Part shown: positions 17,808-25,715 of the stretch, piece after piece
How the letters are laid out: each line of letters opens with the position of its first letter
How positions within the stretch are numbered: the stretch's first letter is position 1
Source: Athalassotoga saccharophila
Lineage (GTDB): Bacteria > Thermotogota > Thermotogae > Mesoaciditogales > Mesoaciditogaceae
Reading direction: 5' to 3'
Length of the DNA stretch: 64,000 nucleotides
NCBI RefSeq assembly: GCF_009936215.1
Contig: NZ_AP019551.1
Span: forward strand, 1,512,708-1,576,707
Translations under genes and position numbers: made by a program
Notes under the pieces: model-generated
Seen by the model: only the letters and a program-made list of their open reading frames with translations
Told to the model about the DNA's origin: nothing
Databases searched by the model: none

Positions 17808-19276
17808 TACCTTTTCCCCATCACAAGGTTGGCTGCAAGTTGGCCTGATATCAAAACCATGGGCACTCCGACTCCCGGCTGGGTCATCTGGCCTGCATAG
17901 AAAAGATTATCCACTTTTTTGTTTATCAAAAGAGGTCTAAAAGCCGCGGATTGATTTAAAGTATGGGCCAGGCCCAGAGCCGTACCTTTGTATGCGTTAA
18001 ACATTTTTTGACAATCGCTTACCGTACACATGTTTTCGTACTCTATATGACTTTCTATATCTTCTCCTGTTATTTCTTTGAAATTTTGTAATATCTTTGA
18101 TCTGAAATCAAGTCTTTTGTCAAGCGGATCATCGAGACCGGGAGCAATTGGAACGAGAAAGAATACAATTTCTTTGCCGCTTTCGACTATAGTTGGATCG
18201 CTTTTTGAAGGAGTTCCTATGTAATAAGAAGGATTATCTGGCCATTTTGGATCTTTAAAAATAGAGTCAAAATGTTTCTCCCAATCCCGATCGAAGTACA
18301 ACGTATGGTGGAGTAAACTATTCACTTTTTTATCAAGACCGAAACAGAACTTGAACATGGAAGGACCAAAGACCTTCTTTTCCCAGTATTTCATGTCATA
18401 ATTTCTGTATTTCGGATCTAACAGTTCCATCTCGGTATGCATGTAATCGGAATTCGCAATGACGAAATCCGCTTCAAAGAAATCGGATTCTGTTTTTACG
18501 CCAATTGCCTTTCCATCTTTAACGTCTATCGAAATGACCTTTTGCCTTGTAAGATACTTTGCACCTAAACTCTTTCCAAGTTTTACGAACGCATTCGCAA
18601 CCTCTCCGAATCCGCCAACTGGATACCATATGCCTCTAATCATGTCGGCATAGGAAAGAATGGTATAAAGTGAAGGAGTGAAGTATGGACTATTGCCAAG
18701 AAAGACAGAATGGTATTCTAAAAGTTGTCTTATTTTTTTGCTCTTGAAGTATTTTTGGATAAAATCGTCTAAATTGGAAAAGATATCGAATTTCATACCC
18801 GCGAAGATTGTTCTTAAAGATAAGAAATCGAAGATAGTTCTGTAATCTTTGTATATGAACTGATCCATTGCGATTTGATACTTCATGCCGGCCTGTTCTA
18901 TGTACCTTTTTAGATTTTTTCCGCCGTTCTTCTCTATTTTCTCGAAAACATCGTAATTTTTCTCAACATCTGAATAAATATCAACATAATCTCTATTGCC
19001 AAAATACACCCTGTAACTTGGATCAAGCCTTACAAGTTTATAAAAATCGGATACTTTTTTGCCGAACAGAGAAAAATAATTCTCAAAAACTTCCGGCATC
19101 AAATACCAAGAAGGGCCTGCATCGACCGTGAAACCTTTATCTTTGAAAACTCTTATTCTTCCTCCGAAATAGGCATTTTTCTCAATAACGGTAACATCAA
19201 ATCCTTCCTTTGCAAGCAAAGCGGCCGCGCTGAGCCCTCCTATACCGCTACCTATTACCACGACTTTTTTGACCAT
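17807..19276 (-). CDS. crtI: Phytoene desaturase family FAD enzyme
   Basis: A 489-residue amine-oxidase-type FAD protein of the CrtI/CrtN family. It has the dinucleotide-binding motif VVIGSGIGGLSAAALLA near the N-terminus with VIEKNAYFGGR following, and the family's C-terminal block NLFYAGQMTQPGVGVPMV (about 458-475). It introduces double bonds into phytoene or dehydrosqualene. It is the first gene of the seven-gene operon and lies behind a sigma-A-like promoter. The ATG is chosen because GGAGAT is six bases upstream; a GTG two codons earlier is too close to it. Exact desaturation extent is unknown. Confidence 0.9.
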   Translation of the reverse strand: MVKKVVVIGSGIGGLSAAALLAKEGFDVTVIEKNAYFGGRIRVFKDKGFTVDAGPSWYLMPEVFENYFSLFGKKVSDFYKLVRLDPSYRVYFGNRDYVDIYSDVEKNYDVFEKIEKNGGKNLKRYIEQAGMKYQIAMDQFIYKDYRTIFDFLSLRTIFAGMKFDIFSNLDDFIQKYFKSKKIRQLLEYHSVFLGNSPYFTPSLYTILSYADMIRGIWYPVGGFGEVANAFVKLGKSLGAKYLTRQKVISIDVKDGKAIGVKTESDFFEADFVIANSDYMHTEMELLDPKYRNYDMKYWEKKVFGPSMFKFCFGLDKKVNSLLHHTLYFDRDWEKHFDSIFKDPKWPDNPSYYIGTPSKSDPTIVESGKEIVFFLVPIAPGLDDPLDKRLDFRSKILQNFKEITGEDIESHIEYENMCTVSDCQKMFNAYKGTALGLAHTLNQSAAFRPLLINKKVDNLFYAGQMTQPGVGVPMVLISGQLAANLVMGKR

Positions 19277-19311
19277 TTTCACATCTCCATCAATACTTTA
19301 CATTCGTTATT

Positions 19312-19341
19312 ATCATAACAGAAAATAGTTATCAATGTCAA
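19312..19341 (-). promoter_or_regulatory. Promoter of the carotenoid operon
   Basis: On the minus strand TTGACA (19336-19341), 18-base spacer and TATGAT (19312-19317) lie about 36 bases before the crtI start. It is a consensus -35 and a good -10. Confidence 0.65.
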
Positions 19342-19377
19342 ATTATAAAAAGTCGCCTTTCGGGGACTTAAGTTTAT

Positions 19378-19445
19378 TTTATGAATTACTCCCACTTATA
19401 GAAATGGGAGTTTCCTGCTTCAATGGATGATAACTCTTAGACTGA
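19378..19445. other. Possible IS200/IS605 end relic
   Basis: ACTCCCA (19388-19394) and TGGGAGT (19405-19411) form a hairpin followed by TTCCTGCTTCAATGGATGA. This wording resembles the right ends of IS200/IS605-family elements and their guide-RNA tails. No transposase or tnpB is nearby. The remainder of 19342-19471 is AT-rich with no gene; it separates the carotenoid operon from the exported protein. Confidence 0.35.
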
Positions 19446-19471
19446 AGATAGGGATTTCTTGCTAATTATTG

Positions 19472-19915
19472 CTAAAATACGTAAAAGATCCCGCCGGACA
19501 TGGTAAGTAAAGAATAACTGGGCCAAGAAAAACCAATCGCGGTGTATGAGAGTGTTTTAACATTTACAGTTGGAAAATAGGCGTTTAAAATCAACGCCGG
19601 GCCGGCAAAAACACTCCCATAGACTCCAAGAAATGAATATACTTCAACATCGGCAACAGCACCATATCCTATCTTTATAGATCCTATCTCCTGACCCGTC
19701 GAAGATTTTCCAAAATCGAGGTTATAGAGATCTCCTATTTTCATTCCTCCTCCAGCCATTATCCCAAGAGGATATGAAATTCCCGCATAGATAAAAGTCG
19801 ACGGTGATAATTCAGTTCCCACAGAGATTGCTCCACCTGTAAATCCCACCATCAAAGCAAAACTGCTAATGCAGATGATACTGATTACCGCTAAGACCAG
19901 AATGAAACTTTTCAT
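19472..19915 (-). CDS. Exported hypothetical beta-rich protein
   Basis: A 147-residue protein that I do not recognise. It starts with a clear signal peptide (residues 1-20, KSFILVLAVISIICISSFA). The mature part is glycine- and aromatic-rich with alternating hydrophobic residues and a terminal GGIFYVF, which is the pattern of a small outer-membrane beta-barrel or toga-surface protein ending in Phe. It is transcribed divergently from the pullulanase gene, with about 165 bases between the two start codons. No function can be assigned. Confidence 0.6.
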   Translation of the reverse strand: MKSFILVLAVISIICISSFALMVGFTGGAISVGTELSPSTFIYAGISYPLGIMAGGGMKIGDLYNLDFGKSSTGQEIGSIKIGYGAVADVEVYSFLGVYGSVFAGPALILNAYFPTVNVKTLSYTAIGFSWPSYSLLTMSGGIFYVF

Positions 19916-20041
19916 TTTTATCCCCCCTATTTTGAAGTAAGATTAAATCAAAATAATTGTACCATATTTCAAAAAATTTTCAATGATGTTTATCATATGA
20001 AGATGAAAAAATTTAGAAATAGAAAATCAATATTAATTTGC

Positions 20042-20050
20042 TGGTATAAT
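20042..20050 (+). promoter_or_regulatory. Extended -10 promoter of pulA
   Basis: TGGTATAAT is an extended -10 element 32 bases before the chosen pulA start. No good -35 is visible, which fits an extended -10 promoter. Confidence 0.55.
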
Positions 20051-20082
20051 ATCTTTGTCTTACAATCAAGGAGGTGTTCAAA

Positions 20083-22683
20083 TTGAGGAGGTATTCGTTA
20101 ATACTGTTCGTTTTGCTTGTTATTATTTCAAGCGTTATCTTTGCATCCATCTATCCCTCGCTTTCGGCAGGCAAAACGGCGGCAGATTTCGGTGCACAGA
20201 CGGTGCTCATTGTTCATTATCACCGCTACGATGGAGATTACGCTGGATGGAATTTGTGGGTATGGCCCTACAGACCAGAAAGTTTGGCCGGATCAGCGTA
20301 TCAATTCACCGGAGAGGACAGTTACGGACCTTATGCGATAATAAAATTCGATCAAAAGTACACCCAACTTGGTTTCATAGTAAGGCTAAATGACTGGCAA
20401 GCAAAAGACGTGTCCGAAGACAGGCACGTTGTCATACCTCCGTCTGGTGTGGCAGAAATATGGGTTTTGGAGGGACAATATGAATGGTACACAAATCCTA
20501 ACGATATTGACATATCACCGAGAGTTATGGGCGCATTTTTAAATTCTCTAAACAAAATAGATCTCTACCTTACAAATCCAATAGAAACCAAGGACTGGAA
20601 AGGTAATGTGTTTTTCACAGTTGGAGGAAAGGAATGGCCAATATCTGACGTTGAGCCGGCAATTCCGGGATCAATCTCCAAAACTTCTTACGTAGAGATA
20701 ACGCTAAAATCTTCACTTTCAACATATGATGTTTCAAAACCCATGATCGTAGAGATAAAGGGATTTCAACCTGCCATCGTTTACGCTTACAAAGCCTTAA
20801 ATGATCCAAAATTTTATTATTCAGGACAGTTGGGCCCGATTTACACACCGGCCGAGACAACCTTCAAAGTATGGTCTCCGGTTTCTGAATGGGCAAAGGT
20901 TTTGCTTTACAAAACGGCTGACGCCACTCTTCCTTATGCAACTTACGACATGTCAAGAAATGATCAGGGAGTATGGAGTGTTACCGTTAAAGGAAATCTC
21001 AATGGCGTTTATTATCTTTATGAGTTCTATTCATACAATCAGGAAAGGATAACGCCCGACATAAATTGCTACGCGGCAGATATGTACAACAGAAAATCGA
21101 TGGTTGTTGATCTTGCAGATACGAATCCACCAGATTGGTCAAAAGATCGTTCCCCATCTCTTGCCCATAGAGTCGACGCGATAATATACGAATTAGATGT
21201 GAGAGATTTTTCAGTCGATCCAAATTCGGGAGTTCCGGCACAATATCGTGGCAAGTATCTTGCCTTTACGGCAACGGGAACAACTTACGATGGAATTCCA
21301 ACCGGAATAGATCATCTTAAAGCACTTGGCATAACAGATGTTCAGATAATGCCCATACAGGATTTCTGGAATGAGCCATTTGATCAATATAACTGGGGGT
21401 ATATAACATATCTGTTTAATGTACCCGAGGCCCAATATTCAACAGATCCTCAAAATCCAGCAAGCACAATAGAACAGGTCAAAGAAATGATCGAGTCTCT
21501 TCACAAAAACGGTATCGGAGTTATCATGGATGTCGTTTACAATCACACATCCGGGGTGGGCAAAAATTCCCCATTCGATCAAACAGTTCCTTACTATTAC
21601 TACAGAATAGACGAAAAGGGTGCATACCTTAACCAGTCTGGCGTTGGAAATACAATAGCGACTGAAAATACGATGGCAAGAAAGTATATAATCGATTCTT
21701 TGAAATACTGGGTAAAGGAATATCACGTTAATGGTTTCAGATTTGATCTTCTTGGCCTTTTTGACAAACAAACAGTTAAGGAGATTGTCGATCAATTGCA
21801 TGAAATAGATCCACAAATTTTGCTTTACGGCGAGCCTTGGGGTGGATGGGGAGTTACTCCTCTCTTCGGAAAGGGAGATCAAAAGGGAATGAAGATAGCC
21901 GTTTTTAACGATGATCTCAGAGACGCAATAATTGGAAGTGTTTTTGACATAACGGCAAAAGGGTTCATAGAAGGGGCAAACAAAAACATACTCATTCAGA
22001 GAGGTGTCGTGGGTGAAATTCCATATTCTCAGGTTATATCTGGCTTTACACAGGAGCCCGGAGAGACGATAAATTACGTTACATGTCATGACAATTACAC
22101 ACTGTGGGACAAAATAAGCGGCGCCGCGACAAATTGGACTGTTGAACAAAAAGAGGCTGCAGATAAACTTGCGAATGGAATAATTCTAACATCGCAGGGA
22201 ATTCCTTTCATTGCGGGAGGAGAGGAATTTGCAAGAACAAAGGGAGGAAATGGAAACAGTTACGATGCTGGAGATGCAGTCAACCAGTTCGACTGGTCAA
22301 GGCTCGATACCTTCTATTCTCTTAATGAATATTACCAAGGACTAATAGAATTGAGAAAAGCACATCCTGCCTTTAGAATGTATACAGCCGATCAAATAAA
22401 ATCTTCTATAACATTTTTCCCAACACAATATAAACAAGTAACTCAATATCTCAGAATGCCAATAGCATTCGTTGCTTACGAAATTCACGGAAGTCCAAAT
22501 GGTGATACGTGGAAGAATATAATCGTCATTTACAATGGAGAAACATCAAGTGTCAAATTCACATTGCCAGATGGTCAATGGGATCTTGTGGTAGATCAAA
22601 ACCATACAGGAATAAAAACAATAGACATTTTATCCGGAGAAATAGAAGTTCCACCAACAGCGATGTATGTCTTGCATCAATAA
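20083..22683 (+). CDS. pulA: Type I pullulanase, secreted
   Basis: An 866-residue GH13 debranching enzyme that hydrolyses alpha-1,6 bonds in pullulan and starch dextrins outside the cell. A signal peptide (RRYSLILFVLLVIISSVIFA) precedes a CBM41-type starch-binding module (VHYHRYDGDYAGWNLWVW, about 47-64), then a CBM48-like domain (TTFKVWSPVSEWAKVLLYK). The catalytic barrel follows with YNWGYITYLFNVPE (type I pullulanase motif), NGFRFDLLGLFD (nucleophile Asp), LLYGEPWGGWG (acid Glu) and TCHDNYTLWDK. The family motif usually reads YNWGYDP; here it is YNWGYITY. Start is TTG, eight bases after AGGAGG. It closely resembles Thermotoga PulA. Confidence 0.94.
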   Translation: MRRYSLILFVLLVIISSVIFASIYPSLSAGKTAADFGAQTVLIVHYHRYDGDYAGWNLWVWPYRPESLAGSAYQFTGEDSYGPYAIIKFDQKYTQLGFIVRLNDWQAKDVSEDRHVVIPPSGVAEIWVLEGQYEWYTNPNDIDISPRVMGAFLNSLNKIDLYLTNPIETKDWKGNVFFTVGGKEWPISDVEPAIPGSISKTSYVEITLKSSLSTYDVSKPMIVEIKGFQPAIVYAYKALNDPKFYYSGQLGPIYTPAETTFKVWSPVSEWAKVLLYKTADATLPYATYDMSRNDQGVWSVTVKGNLNGVYYLYEFYSYNQERITPDINCYAADMYNRKSMVVDLADTNPPDWSKDRSPSLAHRVDAIIYELDVRDFSVDPNSGVPAQYRGKYLAFTATGTTYDGIPTGIDHLKALGITDVQIMPIQDFWNEPFDQYNWGYITYLFNVPEAQYSTDPQNPASTIEQVKEMIESLHKNGIGVIMDVVYNHTSGVGKNSPFDQTVPYYYYRIDEKGAYLNQSGVGNTIATENTMARKYIIDSLKYWVKEYHVNGFRFDLLGLFDKQTVKEIVDQLHEIDPQILLYGEPWGGWGVTPLFGKGDQKGMKIAVFNDDLRDAIIGSVFDITAKGFIEGANKNILIQRGVVGEIPYSQVISGFTQEPGETINYVTCHDNYTLWDKISGAATNWTVEQKEAADKLANGIILTSQGIPFIAGGEEFARTKGGNGNSYDAGDAVNQFDWSRLDTFYSLNEYYQGLIELRKAHPAFRMYTADQIKSSITFFPTQYKQVTQYLRMPIAFVAYEIHGSPNGDTWKNIIVIYNGETSSVKFTLPDGQWDLVVDQNHTGIKTIDILSGEIEVPPTAMYVLHQ

Positions 22684-22690
22684 TTAAAAA

Positions 22691-22713
22691 GGCCGCCGAA
22701 CAGGCGGCTTTTT
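22691..22713 (+). terminator. pulA terminator
   Basis: GCCGCC and GGCGGC form a GC stem around GAACA, followed by TTTTT, eight bases after the pulA stop codon. Confidence 0.85.
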
Positions 22714-22760
22714 CATTCCTCGATTAAAGAAAATTCGTGACGCGTAAGGTAGGATACAAC
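22710..22760. repeat. Split CRISPR-repeat remnant
   Basis: TTTTCATTCCTC (22710-22721) and AAGGTAGGATACAAC (22746-22760) are the two halves of the CRISPR repeat, separated by 24 unrelated bases and with one changed base near the end. It overlaps the T-tract of the pulA terminator. It may be a decayed repeat left by an older array. Confidence 0.45.
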
Positions 22761-22897
22761 TTGAGCACGTAGCGGGTGGCTCGTGGCATGTAGAATAAAA
22801 TTGAGAATTGAAAATGGACAATTTTCAATTTTTAATTTGCAATTATCAATTAGTTCCACTCACTGCTCACCAGCACCATTGGCCATAAGCCATGCGC
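22761..22897. repeat. Palindromic repeat at the trailer of array 2
   Basis: One copy of the element described at 8640: CACGTAG-rich head, AATTGAAAAT/ATTTTCAATT hairpin, TTGCAATTATCAATTAG tail and GGCCATAAGCCATGC segment, running into the degenerate first repeat of array 2. No gene. Confidence 0.75.
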
Positions 22898-23526
22898 CAA
22901 CTCATTCCTCAAAGGTAGGATAGAAACTTGATCTAAAAGAGTCTTATTGCGACAACGTCTTTTGTTTTCATTCCTCAAAGGTAGGATAGAAACGATTATC
23001 ATCTTTAGCGTTCAGATCGAATATATCTGTGTTTTCATTCCTCAAAGGTAGGATAGAAACAGAAAATGTATCAGGATTGAATAATGGTAGGTCATAGTTT
23101 TCATTCCTCAAAGGTAGGATAGAAACGTAAAATGATAAATGATTTCGTTACGTGGGCGATGCGTTTTCATTCCTCAAAGGTAGGATAGAAACTTCCCCGC
23201 TTATATGGGGGAGAAATGGACACGGAATAGTTTTCATTCCTCAAAGGTAGGATAGAAACTATCATATGATATAGATGCTAACTGTCACATATAAGTTTTC
23301 ATTCCTCAAAGGTAGGATAGAAACCTTACATTGGCAACACAAGATAAATTTATAGCTAAGTTTTCATTCCTCAAAGGTAGGATAGAAACAATAGTTGTAT
23401 GTGACACATAATTCGAGTTAAGTTTGTGTTTTCATTCCTCAAAGGTAGGATAGAAACCCTTGCTCTCCCAGAAGAGAGGGCTTGGATGAGAAACTTGTTT
23501 TCATTCCTCAAAGGTAGGATAGAAAC
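22898..23526 (-). CRISPR. CRISPR array 2 (10 repeats, 9 spacers)
   Basis: Ten 30-bp repeats with nine spacers of 35-39 bases. The leader-distal repeat (22898-22927) has the same degenerate first bases as in arrays 1 and 3. All repeats end GGATAGAAAC; none has the T variant. The leader and the cas2 end of the type I-B operon are immediately to the right, so this is the array physically linked to the adaptation genes. Transcription is minus strand. Confidence 0.97.
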
Positions 23527-23940
23527 TCGTTGACATAGTATAACATAAGGATTTCTAAAAGTCAATTTTGGGAAAAAGTATGTGAACTTGTATACATAAA
23601 AGTGAGATAAAAGCTTTAGTGATAATTATTTATGTAAGAAATCCGATCGTCGTCGATCTCCGGGGGTTTTTCGAGTATCGTAGGTCGACGACGATGGTAA
23701 ATGAAGTATGAATGATGTTAAGAGAAAAGGAGGCAATGGAAATGATCTGTGAATATACGCAAATCTATTCGGTTATTGGAGATAATTAATATGAGTTCTT
23801 ATGTGATTGAATGTTAAGGATCGGGTGTGTAACAAAAGAGGTGGAGAAAAGAGGCTGAATTTAGAACAAAAGAATATATATTCGCAATCCAATGGTAAAA
23901 TATGAGAGGTCATTCACCTGCGTTGTAACATATCAGATCG
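23527..23940 (-). promoter_or_regulatory. CRISPR leader 2
   Basis: Conserved leader nearly identical to leader 3. Minus-strand promoter: TTGACT (23560-23565), 17 bases, TATACT (23537-23542). The inverted repeat arms lie at 23646-23656 and 23685-23695. The conserved block ends a few bases inside the 3-prime end of cas2. Confidence 0.85.
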
Positions 23941-24208
23941 TGTAAGACGTACCGTTTGCGAGAGGATTTTTCTCCGTGCCTATTACTTCTTTATCGAAAA
24001 GATCTTTTGTTTTTAATTTAAAAAATAACACGCTGTCTTTTTCCTCTTCGATTTTGTCTTTGATTTTTGATTTCAGTTCTCTGAATTTTGCTGCAGTTAT
24101 TTCACCTTCAAATACAGAGTTTTGGATCCACGTTAGATATTCCCGTCCTATTTTGAGAATTTTACCAACACGCTTTTCTTCTATGTCGTAGACCATTATG
24201 ACGTACAT
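23933..24208 (-). CDS. cas2: CRISPR adaptation protein Cas2
   Basis: A 91-residue ferredoxin-fold protein. The N-terminal MYVIMVYDIEEKRVGKILKI carries the conserved Asp of the Cas2 family at position 8, and WIQNSVFEGEIT (about 31-42) matches the second family block. It forms the integrase complex with Cas1. It is the last gene of the type I-B operon, seven bases after the cas1 stop, and its last codons overlap the leader of array 2. Confidence 0.93.
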   Translation of the reverse strand: MYVIMVYDIEEKRVGKILKIGREYLTWIQNSVFEGEITAAKFRELKSKIKDKIEEEKDSVLFFKLKTKDLFDKEVIGTEKNPLANGTSYTI

Positions 24209-24214
24209 AGTTTA

Positions 24215-25211
24215 TCACCACTTCGAAACATAAGGAGTGTATTCTTTGTCTCCCAAAAAGTGCTTTTCAAGTTTATAAAGTTCAAGTCTTATGAGGTATT
24301 TGTATGAAACTTTTTTCTTTATCTTTGGATGGGAGATGGTCGTTGATAGTTGATTTTCGATTTCTTCGACAAATTTCTTCTTCCCGCTTTCGTTCATGTA
24401 TATGCCTTGGAGATGAGGGGAAAAATCATTTTTTTGTTATGATCTTTTTGTTTATCAAAGAAAATATGCTTCTGTCTACTATTATTGGCTTGAAAATTTC
24501 TGCAATATCTAAATTGAGTGAAAATCTTCTGAAATTCGTTGTATGAAGATATCCTATTCGCGGATCAAGGTGTGTTTTGTAGATTTCAGAGAGTACAGTC
24601 GAATAAATTATCGAATTTCCAAAACTTATCAGCGCATTTACTTCATTGGAAGGCGGCTGCCTTGTTCTATTTACGAAAGGAAAATCTGAATTATCGATAA
24701 TTCTGTCGAACGCAGAATAATAAATATTTCTTGAATTGCCTTCCAATCCCATGAGCATGTCCACACTTTCGGTTTTGAATATCTCATCGAGAAATGCTTC
24801 CAATTTGGTCTCTATTTCAAAAAGATCTTTACCTCTATTTTTGTAGTACGAAATTATCGCAAGCATGTTCTCTATTGATCCTTGAACAAATCTTTGTGCG
24901 AGACTTAATCTTTTTCGATCATCTTTATAATATTCGACCTGCTGAAGTATTAATTCTCCAGATTCGAGGTATTCTCGCGGATAGTATGTGCCTATGTAAT
25001 ATTCGTAATGGTTGTAAAGATGCAGTGGAATGCCATTCTGGGTTAAAAATTCAAGCGCATCTTTGTTAAAGTCTAAATTTCCAAAGCAGTGAATTTCAGA
25101 AACATTCTCTATGGGTATGTAGTTTTTGGTACCATCTTCTTGCTCTATGAAAATTGTGTTTTGCTTTCTCGACAATCTGCCATTTTTAAAAACATAAAGT
25201 CTTCTCGACAT
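24215..25211 (-). CDS. cas1: Cas1 integrase, interrupted by a one-base frameshift
   Basis: Cas1 integrates new spacers with Cas2. The first 261 codons (25211-24426) run through the family's N-terminal beta domain and most of the helical catalytic domain: GLEGNSRNIYYSAFD (about 155) supplies the catalytic Glu, HLDPRIGYLHTTNFRRFSLNLDIAEIFKP (as two blocks, about 218-246) the His and Asp. The frame then stops at TGA directly after ACA AAA AAA. The expected Cas1 ending (HLQGIYMNESGKKKF through EYTPYVSKW) continues in the -1 frame to 24215. The total, about 332 residues, is normal. The A-A-A-A-A-A-A run is phased as a slippery A AAA AAA heptamer, so a -1 frameshift or transcriptional slippage could restore the protein; a mutation or sequencing error is equally possible. 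Confidence 0.85.
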
Positions 25212-25220
25212 ATTATCACC

Positions 25221-25715
25221 TTAGGAAAAACACAAAGATTGGAATCCACATTTCTTACAATAAGATGTTTCTATGATTTTCGGTGGAGTATCAAGAGAGA
25301 TCACTTCGGACAATTCGGCTATTTTCGAATGAAGGAGTTTCTCTTTTTCTTCATCAAAAGTAATGCTTACTATTTTCTTTTCCGTTGGAAACCTCAATTG
25401 ACCTGTCAGATTAATCCCAATTTCCCTTAGTTTCTCCATGTAATAGATCAACTGAATTTCAGCGCTTTCAGCGCTCTTAGAACTCTTTTTTATTTCGGCC
25501 ACTATGACTTCTCCGTTTTTTTCGGTGACAAAATCAATTTTTGCGCCTTCTATTTCAATTTCTTTCAAATTCATGTAAAGGTAACTTTCTTCGTGGATTA
25601 ACCTTCCGACCGTTAAAAAATAATTGTCTTCTTCGGGAGATATGGCTCTTGACATGAACCATGCCTCTCTTGGACACATCACAAATGCTCCAAGCATAGA
25701 AGGAGTTATTCTCAC
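25221..25715 (-). CDS. cas4: Cas4 exonuclease
   Basis: A 164-residue RecB-like nuclease with an iron-sulfur cluster that trims pre-spacers and selects PAMs. The first cluster Cys is in MCPREAWFMSR (about 13-23) and the last three in SYCKKCGFQSLCFS at the C-terminus. The nuclease motifs GRLIHEE, KIDFVTE and VAEIKKSS lie between. It overlaps cas3 by four bases (ATGA) and precedes cas1, the normal type I-B order. Confidence 0.92.
   Translation of the reverse strand: MRITPSMLGAFVMCPREAWFMSRAISPEEDNYFLTVGRLIHEESYLYMNLKEIEIEGAKIDFVTEKNGEVIVAEIKKSSKSAESAEIQLIYYMEKLREIGINLTGQLRFPTEKKIVSITFDEEKEKLLHSKIAELSEVISLDTPPKIIETSYCKKCGFQSLCFS

Noticed and set aside
23371-23565. Open frames across CRISPR arrays (also 33834-34034) with repeated SILPLRNEN
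   Set aside because: The repeating residues are simply the translated 30-bp repeat; not genes.
24215-24397. Separate 60-residue gene between cas1 and cas2
   Set aside because: It is the C-terminal end of Cas1 in the other frame, not an independent gene.
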